From positions 1-28,983 of the forward strand of contig JAQGAU010000402.1 of assembly GCA_034698045.1 (NCBI GenBank): a stretch of 28,983 bases of DNA, in the 5' to 3' direction. Source of the stretch: Paramacrobiotus richtersi (taxonomy: Eukaryota; Tardigrada; Eutardigrada; Parachela; Macrobiotidae). Both the position numbers and the translations under genes were made by a program. The notes under the pieces were generated by a model. The model did no database searches. It was given only the letters and a program-made list of their open reading frames with translations, and was not told the DNA's origin. This document shows, one piece after another, positions 20,781-28,983 of the stretch (positions are counted from its first letter, which is position 1; each line of letters starts with the position of its first letter).

Positions 20781-21092
20781 AACGTTTAAACAGAGACGCT
20801 GCCCTCATAATCCTCGTTTCCATCCAATCTATGTACCTACAGTAGATGATATACAATAAATAAGGATAAATGTGACAACAATTCTGACGTCAAAAGACGT
20901 TCGAAAACTTTTTTTGTGGAATTTTAGAACGGATTTTAAAAACCGCAAAATTTATTTACTAATTTTGCGACAATCTGTTCCTGCCGAAAATGGTTTAGAA
21001 CCGTCATCACAAGTATTTGCATTTATGAAGACAGCATCTAATCAAATTGGATAGAAACAGGGATTTTGCGGGCGGCATCTCTGTTTGAACTT
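20781..21092. mobile_element. Inverted-repeat element, about 310 bp
   Basis: The arm at 20784-20830 ('gtttaaacagagacgctgcc', ending 'ccatccaatct') is matched in reverse complement by 21044-21090, beginning 'aaattggatagaaac' and ending 'ggcatctctgtttgaac'. There are about 9 mismatches in 47 ungapped positions. The 213-bp interior holds a 60-codon frame of no recognised family. It is probably a non-autonomous DNA transposon relic; arms this far apart could also come from two insertions in opposite orientation. Confidence 0.55.
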
Positions 21093-24018
21093 TTGACAGT
21101 ATTATGCAACATGACGTATGTATTGTAATAGCGGAAGCCGCATTCGTTCGATAGCTTTTATATTCGTTCGATAGTTCGATAGCACCGTGGGTTCATTTGT
21201 TCGTTTTCAAATATGTACCTACTAGCCTGGACAAAATAGTATTGTTACAGTACTATTAGCAATGCTTATTGTTAAAGTATAATAGCGAAACAGCGACAAA
21301 TAGAGACAGAGTGTTCTTTGTTAATCGCGTTGTTTCATGTTAGATTAAACTAGCATTCAGGCGCTCGTTCGATTGCCTCCAGAATTTCGAAGTTTCCAGA
21401 AGCACGCGTCGGTCATCTAGTAGAAAGAATCGGGAAGAAATATCGATTGCACGTATTTCCTTTAAAATCTGTCCTTGCTTGCTCACTGTAAGAACAGCGG
21501 TAAGGGCCGCGTGTCTTGGGAACAGAACTGTTACCATGGCCACATCGCATTCAAATGCATGCAGTAGCATGCTGTGTCAGTACATGAGTACATTATGTAG
21601 GTAACATATCTGGTCCGAAGATCGTATGGCGTGGGCTCAATTCCCACCGTGAGTAGTAAGTAGTTTTATCTAAATTGTTATTTCGAAAATTAATCAAAAC
21701 AATTACAAAACTCAGAAAACCAAAAGTTTTCAGTATCCAGTCACCGGGACCTAATTGTCCTTTTGGAAGTGCCAGTACTAAGGCTTTGGCTACTGCAGTA
21801 AAATAATAATCGACCGAAGTGAAACGAGGTCCTCCATGCTCAGCTCAAGTGGATCCCAGTGTCTGTGTGCCATTCCATCAGTCGCTCACTACTATTATTT
21901 ATTTTCAATATTTATTTATTTAATTTATTTGATTTTTCTAATATTACATGATGTTAAAATTTTTTAAATTAAATTATTATTACACTAATGAGGAATAATA
22001 ATTCCGTATATGTTTTTATAAAAACTGTTCGTGTTCTGCATTCACAATAAGTTTGAAAAAGAAATGAAATCTCTTTGAAGTTTTTTATGAGGGTCATATT
22101 TGTGGCAACTCATGCTGCAGTTACTCTGTACTGACAAAATCGTGCGCGAATTGCATTGTTCTTCGCTTCGGTCACCCAGTGCCCGCTACGAGCGAGTGCA
22201 TTTTCCTAGTAATAATTAAGTGCTGATCATTCATACATAAGAGTTGCTAGTAACTGCTCTTCGGTTATCAGTTTGCTGGCTGTTACTGGTTAGAGGTAAA
22301 TATTTATGGCCGCGTTCCTCGGAGATAACAAGATTATTAGGCTTCTTACACAGACCCATTGCTCATCGCACAAGACAGTATCCTTCCGTGCATTCTAATT
22401 TCCACAACAACAATTATTCTGCTAAAGAGAACTTACCAATTACGAAAGCCACAATATACGTTTGGTGTTTTTTATAACGTATTAGTTTTCAAGCAAGAAC
22501 CCATTTTCCTCGGCCGCTTATCTGAAACTGCGACTTCAAGTTAAACATGTGTTAAACGTTGCAACATTCGACGCAACTCTACTGGTTGCGGTGTTCTGAA
22601 TATGTTAAGCATTTAGCACTTGAAGTTTGTTTCCAGTTGTGGTGCCTAATATTTCTAGAACGATACAGACTTGCAGTGCATATACTTCCAGATTACGGCC
22701 CTGGAGCGCTTCGATTGAAAGCAGCCTGACAAAGTCGTTTTGAAGTACCGGGCTTCTCCTAAAATTACATGCTAACCGGAGCATTACCCACTTCATACCT
22801 ATTTCACGTGACCCATTCCGTGAAAACAACAGACAACGAGATCAGTTCAAAAAAATGTGGCATTGTTTTTTGCTGTTACGACACAGAAGTTCGCATGTTT
22901 CTTTGCGGACTACTGTGATAGTATGGTAACAAAGGGATCGACCACCTCCTTAAAGGCTCAAGGTTAAAATGTACGTGGTTGTTCTGGTGGGTTCCGGATT
23001 TCGAACATTTCTCTCCTCGCGCTTACTGCTTATCTGGACATGTGGAACCTGTATACAAAAGACTGGCAGAAAACGCACCGATAGTACAACAAGTACTATT
23101 GGCGCGCCAACACAACCAGCGACATATAATTTCGGTTCATTTGTTTCCAAAACTGGGAACAGCGACATTTCGTCCAGGCCTAAGCGATATGTGCAGATTA
23201 TGTCACAAGATTTTCTTTTTCCGCTTCGGTGTATATATACGTACACAATACAGTTGAGATATACAGTATGGCACGATCACTGTTCTGATTAATAACGGCA
23301 AGCACAAAAGTCATCTATAACAAAGCCGAACCTCTATACTACACAGAACATGAAGCCACAAACTAAACTGCCAGCCAGCAAGGACAACTAGTAAAAGTGA
23401 AGTAACCTATCTTGCAAGTGCCTTTTGTGGTTCCAACTGTGTATATACTTTTCCTTGGTAAATTCTAAGGGTTGCGCATCTCTAACTAGGGAAAGACCTT
23501 CTTCCACTTTACCCGGAAACAACAGCAGCCTTAGGGAACACTTACAACTTTTTATCTCCTTTGAAGCTGCACATTTGCACCTGCGTTGGGGTGCCACAGA
23601 TTCATCCTCGATACCGTAAAAACTGTTTAGCTTCCTTAATCTGCATTCGTTGCTGTCTGCAGCTGCTTTCTGTATGCAGTCAATAATGTCTGAAAGCTAA
23701 CAATAACACTTTTACTGCTAGTTATTGTAACAGTTATTGAGTCCTGTAGTTCCGACATTGGCTGATTTCGTAGCCCGAACCGAATTCCGTGTTCCGAAAA
23801 ATCCCTGAGACTAAGTTACTCCTGGGACCAGTTCGTCCTGGGACAAAATGGGTTGGGATTGGTTTTTTTGGAACCAAGTGTCGCGACGCGGTATTGCCAA
23901 TGCTCTCTCTGGCTTCTGTCTCCTTCAATCAACGCTGGAGAAAGCAGTGCACTGCACATCCCTTCTTCAAAAGTCTTACCTTTACTGTACTATTGAAAAT
24001 CAGTAACATGTCAACATG
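21093..24018. other. Gene-free stretch
   Basis: There is no convincing coding region. Around 21137-21185 a small direct repeat 'attcgttcgatag' occurs. 21890-22010 is very AT-rich. Three mutually overlapping frames of about 92-107 codons (both strands) at 22950-23292 have no recognisable motif. A 76-codon - strand frame at 21340-21570 is likewise unassigned. Near 21631-21647 a 5-bp stem with a 7-nt loop resembles an isolated tRNA T-arm, but no full cloverleaf forms. Confidence 0.4.
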
Positions 24019-24985
24019 GGGTGTATCGAACGCGTTGCGACCACGGACATGGTTGTGGTTGACTGTGGTCGTGGCTTCCGGTGACCTTTGTGGTCGACCG
24101 TGGTTGTGGTTTCTGGTGACCTCAGTGGTCGCTGGTGGTCGGCTGCGGTTGTGATCGAATATGGCTCAGAAGTCGATTATAGTTCAGAATCGTTACATGG
24201 GCTTTTCGTTAATCGTTTTGAAGTCAGTTCAACTCTACTGTATTGCTAAAGTGACACTATTACTTGTCACACTTTAGTGTGGGTTACATCCGACACCGAC
24301 AGTCTTTTCAATCTGAAATAAACTGGCTATCAGATAGTAGGTGTGCTGCAGCTTTGCAGAAATGGTTTAGGTGCTAGCGAAAACTTTTGGCGTGTTTGTA
24401 CAAAGAGCCAGCACTTTTATGTGTCTGCTTTCCGTAGCCAGGAATAACACCGAGTTCGCGACGTTGGATCGTTCGTTGGGTAGTGCGTTCCTCCGTAACA
24501 AGTCGTTCTGCAGCAGACTTATTTACGTGAGTATTTATCAGGATTACAAGGGGTACTCCAAAACTTAGCGAATTATGTGTTATTCTCGTTATGGAAAGCA
24601 GACACATACTGTAAAAATGCTGCCTCTTTGTACGAACGCGCCAAGACCTCTCGCAAGCACCTAATACATTTCTCCAAATGTTCAGCACCCTGACTGCCTG
24701 ATAGGCTTTTCATCAATTGAGAAGACGGTCGGATGTAGCACACATTAAAGTGTGACACATAGTGCCAATAACTTCGAAACGATTGGCGAAAAGGCGACAT
24801 ACAACGATTAACGACTCTGAATTGCGGGTAATTAGCTATGTACAATCAACTACAACCATGGCCGACCACCAGCAACCAGAGAGGTCAATAGAAACCACAA
24901 CCAGGGTCGACCACAAAGGCCATCGGAAACCACGACCACAGGCGACCACAACCGCGACCGTGGTCGCCACCTTTTCTATACACCC
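24019..24985. mobile_element. Large foldback element, about 970 bp
   Basis: The two halves are near-complete inverted copies. Examples: 'gcgaccacgg' at 24037 pairs with 'ccgtggtcgc' at 24958-24967; 'ggtcgaccgtggttgtggtt' (24092-24111) pairs with 'accacaaccagggtcgacc' at 24895; 'acactttagtgtg' (24271-24283) pairs with 'cacattaaagtgtg' (24741-24754); 'cgtgtttgtacaaagagcc' (24391-24409) pairs with 'gcctctttgtacgaacgcg' (24622-24640). 'tgtgtctgctttcc' at 24419 pairs with 'ggaaagcagacaca' at 24593. Arms are about 450-470 bp around a loop of less than 100 bp near 24470-24560. The outer ends are rich in 'ccac/gtgg' short repeats. No transposase is present. The open frames here are shadows of the palindrome. 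Confidence 0.85.
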
Positions 24986-25628
24986 GTCAAAATGGGAGTC
25001 AGATTTGACTGAGAGTCAATTTATAGTGTTTCCGCGAATAACTGTAGTCCAAATTATTATGAATTCGGAATACGAGTACTCTAAATCTGGTATACTTTAA
25101 CTACTTGTTGAGCCTTGTTCCTATTACGGAACTCCGTCCCGGAATCGCGAAATCTCCCAAATCAAGCAAGCTACGCTCGAATAAATTGTACGATCAGATA
25201 GCGCATACTGTAGTTCAGAACGGTTGCGCATGACATTTGATTTTGAAGGAAACCCACTGGCAGCACACGACAGAAAATAAACGGATTTTTGTGCCTCACT
25301 GACACGATACATAAAATAAACAGATCATTAATCCGCACAAACATGATCAAGCAGTGCTATGATCAGATATAAGTTCGTGCTAGTTTTTCTTTGTTCTGGA
25401 CTTCCCAGTTAGGTAGTACACCGAAAAATTAATTATCAATGAGTAAAGCTGACCTAAACCAAACATTTGTCAAAAATTTTAGGCACTCGAAACAAAGTAG
25501 TTTAGTACTAAAGTCCCGGGACATATATGAAATCTGAAGTGATTTTTAATAGCAAAAGAACAATCGATTGAAGCAAACGAGAACTATGTTCAACTATTAC
25601 GATCCGGGACTGTCGAGTAAATAGTCGG
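24986..25628. other. Gene-free stretch
   Basis: I find no family exon, RNA gene or repeat that I can support. A 62-codon - strand frame at 25124-25312 shows no domain. Confidence 0.4.
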
Positions 25629-26170
25629 TTTCAACCGGACACTTTTGCCGCGGACCCAAAGACGATTAGTCTCATCCGGACATTCTTTGCCGGAGCTCTA
25701 GAAATAATCGGTTTTTAAGTACGGGTGATAGAGTCCTGCAAAAGTCGTTTGGCGACGCCGATTGTTTATTGCGCTTCAGAAAAAGTATTTGATGGAAACT
25801 GTTCACTTGATCTTGCCCGGCAAAAATGTTTGAATGACCTTCGGATAAGTGCACACGGAGACACAGGAAATAATTTCTAGGTTGAGCAAAACAGCAGACA
25901 AGAACGTATGTAATAGCTAAAACCGTCCGAACGAGAAAAACGTCCACCGGACCTTTTCCCCGAAAGCGATAAAACCATCAGGAGGGCCGAAATTTCGTCC
26001 GGCGTAAGTTTTGCCCACCCAAAATGTTCGCCTCCCAGATTCTCCTCAGGCCTTCAATCTAACCCGGAAACTTTTTCCTAGTTAGTGTCCTGGAAACCGA
26101 ACACTTTTTTGTAAAGTGCTAGACACTTCCCCTACAGTGTCCAGCAAGCCGGACATTCTTTCCCCACTCG
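25629..26170. repeat. Degenerate repeat field with 'ccggacattctttgcc' motif
   Basis: A motif of the form '(a/t)ccgga(c/a)(a/c)(t/c)tttt(g/c)cc' recurs: 'accggacacttttgcc' at 25634, 'tccggacattctttgcc' at 25675, 'cccggaaactttttcc' near 26063, 'accgaacacttttttg' near 26096 and 'gccggacattctttcccc' near 26148. The spacing is irregular (41, then several hundred, then 34 and about 50 bp). It looks like an old tandem array broken by mutation and indels. Open frames across it are not credible genes. Confidence 0.5.
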
Positions 26171-26459
26171 AAAGACCGAAAACATCGCAAGTACGACGTT
26201 CTGGTTCGATAGAATGGGGCTGCTCGCCGCAGCAAAATGTGCCATATTTTTGCAACGAATTTATTCGCAGTAATCGTGCTGTGTCTTGGGTAGGGTAGCG
26301 TATGGTAGCGTAGTAAGCGGTGTTTTCGCGTTTTCGAGTGGGGGAAAATATCGGATTAGGAAGCCCCTCGAGAACAGTGTCGCTCCGGTCTTCAGCGCCA
26401 GCGTTATCGGAGAGCGATTACTCAGTATCAGTATTTAGTTTCACTATTTCTTTAGCAAC

Positions 26460-26860
26460 TGGTGTACTTACGCGCTTGTGTGCTTAAGCAACTACGTGCT
26501 TAGCCGCCTGTGTTCTTACAGTACTTGGATATGTTCTTAAGCGCATGTGTTCTAACTCGTTCACGTCGATTTTCTGTGCATTTACTCAATTTTTCTTATG
26601 CCTTTACATTCAAACGCGCTCACGGTTTTAACTGTTGACGTACTGACGTACGTGCTTACTTTCACGCTTGTTTTTTTACGCATTTGTGTTTCGGATACAA
26701 TTCGTTCTTTCGTGTTTACGTGCTTTCGCGCTTGCGTTCGAACGCAGTAATGGTCTTACACGCTTTCGTTGTAGCATACTTGTGTTCTAATGCGGTCACG
26801 TTTCTTGCCGCTTTCGTTCTGACGCGTTTTCAAACTGACGCGCTTGCGGATTTGGCTGAC
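26460..26860. repeat. Degenerate T/G-rich tandem repeat, about 30-bp unit
   Basis: Consecutive units of the type 'tacgtgcttagccgcctgtg' plus 'ttcttacagtac' appear at about 26465, 26493 and 26525. Looser versions ('acgctttcgttgtag', 'gccgctttcgttctgacgcg') continue to about 26850. The strand shows a strong excess of T over A and of 'cg' dinucleotides in the motif. It is a diverged minisatellite; the 68-codon frame at 26684-26890 is produced by the repeat. Confidence 0.5.
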
Positions 26861-26903
26861 GTTATTTTGACCTTCCAACCTCCGTGCTGATAAGAGAATC
26901 ATG

Positions 26904-26933
26904 AAGCACCCCCCAACCCCCAGGGGGGGCTTT
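26904..26933. repeat. C-run/G-run hairpin
   Basis: A run of C residues, a second C run and then seven G residues are flanked by 'aagc' and 'gctt', so the stretch can fold into a GC stem with an AT-rich right flank (tttttattcc). It directly follows the T/G-rich repeat field. It could be a structured spot or a collapsed simple repeat; no function is inferred. Confidence 0.4.
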
Positions 26934-26964
26934 TTATTCCAAAAGGGTATATAAAAAAAAATAT

Positions 26965-27056
26965 TAAGCATCGGCAGATCGAACACGAAATGGGCTGCGC
27001 GTATTGTTGCTAAGCATCGGTAATCGATCGGTATTCGAACACGAAATGGGCTGCGC
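26965..27056 (+). repeat. Direct duplication ending in 'gaacacgaaatgggctgcgc'
   Basis: Two units, 26965-27000 and 27011-27056, both start 'taagcatcgg' and both end with the same 20-mer, 'gaacacgaaatgggctgcgc'. The second unit has about 10 extra bases in its middle. It is a recent small tandem duplication. Confidence 0.8.
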
Positions 27057-27730
27057 AGTAGCACTTCGCATAAGAAAATCTGTGCAGTCTTTTGTCAGTA
27101 GCAGCCTTCCTGACGTAAGGCAACCGGAAGCGAACTAAAATTCGACTGAGCCGTTGTGTTTTAATTAAGCTTGTGTTAGTGGGATCCCGAGTTGTGCGCA
27201 AAATGTTTGCTTTTGGGTCTTGTTTTCTACCACTTGTGCTGACTGCTACATATTGCACAAAACGCGTCCAACACACTTGTTTTGGCCAGACTCGTCCTTG
27301 GAACCAGTTAAGCTAACAACATTCAACGTTGCATATCGGCGATCGGCGTTGAATTTCGATTCGGCATTGAATCGAGTCCTGGATTTCGAGATTTCTGTAT
27401 TGAAAGTTAACAGAACTTTTTGCCAGAAACATTACTGAAAAAGCAGTTTTTATGTGTCGCACGTATTGGTACGTGGGGCGGCAGAGCTTTGTGTGAATTG
27501 TACAAATAGGGTGGTTGCAAGAATGTTCGATTCAGTTCTTTATAACACATCTGGAGATTTTTTTCGTGAGGAAATGTCTGAGTTCTCGGCTCTCTTGGTA
27601 TACCTTTCAGTCACTTTCGTGTGGCTTGCACTATTTTGGACTTTCGTTGTCAACAGTTTACCATGAAAATTAAAGAAAGTTTAGATCTGGAACATGATGA
27701 TTTATAGGAATATACGGACCGGATATCTGG
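27057..27730. other. Spacer upstream of the last copy
   Basis: No gene is recognised. Positions about 27600-27700 resemble 12470-12560 upstream of the copy at 12835, so the duplicated upstream DNA reaches at least 300 bp before the coding start. Frames of 70-88 codons here carry no domain. Confidence 0.4.
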
Positions 27731-27840
27731 TTGTGCACGGTTTAACCGCCCACGCTAAGGTGGTATTGTAACTTCCGAGTGTTAAGCTACTCAGATCAGG
27801 CTAGCAGCATACCAAGGCGGCTGATACACCCATGCGGAGC
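27731..27840 (+). promoter_or_regulatory. Conserved upstream block, copy at 27947
   Basis: This is the third instance of the block seen at 12592 and 15976. It has 'ttgtgcacggtttaaccgcc' at 27731-27750 and 'ataccaaggcggctga' at 27809-27824. The GC-box-like hexamers start at 27746 and 27815, 69 bp apart. It lies about 110-200 bp before the ATG. Promoter or 5' UTR function is inferred from conservation among copies. Confidence 0.5.
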
Positions 27841-27946
27841 AGTCTGCAAATTACAAAAAAGTTCTTACTGCAGAAATCAGAACCCAGTATCAAATTTCCA
27901 TCGATTCAGTTTTGTTTTTCGCAAGTTTTCGTTTTCGTCTGCGATC

Positions 27947-28983
27947 ATGACGTGTCCTAGTACCAGATTCTTATCGTTCACGGAAGCATATTTCGAGGAC
28001 GAATTTCCGTGTCCTAACATTGTGGACGTGCCAGACGATCAAGGACTTCTTCAAAATGGCATGGCAGTCGACCTGACAGAGCACGACGTCCTCGTCGATT
28101 TTTTCTGTAAAGGACAGCTGCCTCGTCTGGTGGAGTATGGCAAACTGTTTCCTTGTCAATGGCCTTTCGACGACACCAACAAGCAGGACAAGATCCAGGT
28201 GCTCTTGAGAATTAATCGCGATCGACCCTTTGCTTGGTATTTTGCTGAACTGGTGGATATTGATACGAGTTTATTATATCGCCGTGGCCTAGTCCAGGTA
28301 AAGCTGGAGCTCGAGGGCGCTATGGTGGAGGAGATTGTGCACACATCGCAAATCCGAAATGCTCCGAACTACACTGACGAGCGAATTGACAAGGATTATT
28401 TTGAGATTGGATCGTGTCGCGTGCCGAGTTTGTACGCATCGTCGTTCACTGATACTTCGCCGTTGTGGGAATTGTGCTACTGGGATTTGCAAGGTTCGGA
28501 TTTGGTGCATGCGATGCGCATTCGCAATGGAAATATGGAGTATCTAAGACGCCAAACAAAAACGCGACCCCCTGAAATGGAACATCGCTTGCGGAAGCAG
28601 CGTAAACATCCTGACTTGGTACGCTCCTGAATTTACCATAATTAATATTTAACTAGTCGAATTTCTGCGTAAGATACGGCCTGATTCGTTACTGCTGGTT
28701 CGAGATGCAACGAGACTCGAGTCTGACGTTTGTGCGCTTTCCAGAGGGACTGCCTGGCTTGGATGGCGCAGCGCATGGAAGGCTGTTTGACGGAAGGGTT
28801 GATATGGTCTGGCAAATTCTTCACCCGGGCACCGGTGACCGTGCTACCAGGTGGTGAGGCAGCATTTGTGCCGTTCCGCTGCTTGCCAGTCGACCTCCTT
28901 GTGGAGACCTTCCAGTATTTAGAGTCTGTTGATCGTGTTTGCCTGCGTCGCGTGTCCGCCCAGTGGGATGGTGTCTTGAGTAC
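27947..28983 (+). CDS. FMRP-like Agenet/F-box protein, 3' end cut by window
   Basis: Exon 1 is 27947-28618 (224 codons, donor gtacgc). Exon 2 starts at 28745 after 'gctttccag' and is open to the window edge; the 126-bp intron is phase 0. The open frame extends 56 codons upstream of the ATG, but that part is not conserved among copies and opens with GTG, so I start at 'MTCPSTRFLSF'. Exon 1 has the two Agenet-like repeats ('NGMAVDLTEHDVLVDFF', 'DRPFAWYFAE', 'EEIVHTSQIRNAP') and the full KH0-like part ('LWELCYWDLQ', 'AMRIRNGNMEYLRR'). It ends 'RKQRKHPDL', closest to the copy at 9780 and showing what that copy looked like before its deletion. Exon 2 contains the F-box 'CLPVDLLVETFQYLESVDRV' and breaks off just after it. 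No frame break is visible in the part present. Confidence 0.85.

Noticed and set aside
21340-21570. 76-codon - strand frame with balanced composition
   Set aside because: It looks protein-like by eye, but no family is recognised and no neighbouring exons are visible.
21602-21654. tRNA gene or SINE head
   Set aside because: Only a T-arm-like stem-loop (gtggg/cccac) is present; no acceptor pairing or anticodon arm can be built.
22950-23292. Overlapping open frames of 92-107 codons on both strands
   Set aside because: Three frames open at once suggests base composition and chance; none has a known motif.
24371-24845. Open frames on both strands of 65-104 codons
   Set aside because: They lie inside the large palindrome, so each appears in mirrored form; no transposase or other domain is seen.
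27779-27946. 56-residue N-terminal extension of the last copy
   Set aside because: It starts with GTG, is not conserved in the other copies and overlaps the conserved upstream block; the shared ATG at 27947 is a better start.

Overview
The window looks like eukaryotic nuclear DNA, most likely from a tardigrade. The coding sequence is split by short GT-AG introns, all in phase 0, and the intergenic DNA holds palindromic transposon relics and minisatellites. The three-exon proteins match, from memory and not from a search, the layout of lineage-expanded F-box proteins in tardigrade gene sets. I place the phylum with moderate confidence and do not name a species.

The window is a tandem array of one gene family on the + strand. 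Each full gene has three exons. Exon 1 (about 195-229 codons) resembles the N-terminus of FMRP/FXR proteins: two Agenet/Tudor-like repeats, then a KH0-like stretch. Exon 2 (about 265-271 codons) carries an F-box and a conserved C-terminal region. Exon 3 (about 65-100 codons) has a conserved 'DPR...LYRGDEL...LDVRRLTRLTLW' block and usually an acidic Ser/Asp/Glu tail.

Layout: (a) 1-680, the last intron and exon 3 of a gene that starts left of the window; (b) 1847-2047, an orphan exon 3; (c) 3843-6508, an intact gene; (d) 7004-7429, a probable LINE 3' end; (e) 7687-7748, an exon-2 scrap; (f) 9061-9530, a foldback element; (g) 9780-11908, a full-length copy with a 1-nt deletion in exon 1 and a frame change in the tail; (h) 12835-15381, an intact gene; (i) 16251-18271, a full-length copy with a 1-nt insertion in exon 2 and an eroded exon-2 donor; (j) 18272-27730, about 9.5 kb with no convincing gene, holding a 67-bp minisatellite, two short inverted-repeat elements, a roughly 970-bp foldback and two degraded tandem-repeat fields; (k) 27947-28983, the first exon and part of the second exon of another apparently intact gene, cut by the window edge.

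Three copies share an upstream block of about 110 bp with inverted GC-box-like motifs at 67-69 bp spacing, so upstream DNA was duplicated with the genes. The likely role, by inference, is a set of SCF-type ubiquitin ligase adaptors: the F-box would contact Skp1, and the FMRP-like N-terminus and/or the C-terminal region would recognise the target. The mix of intact, frameshifted and fragmentary copies fits birth-and-death evolution of a fast-changing F-box family.
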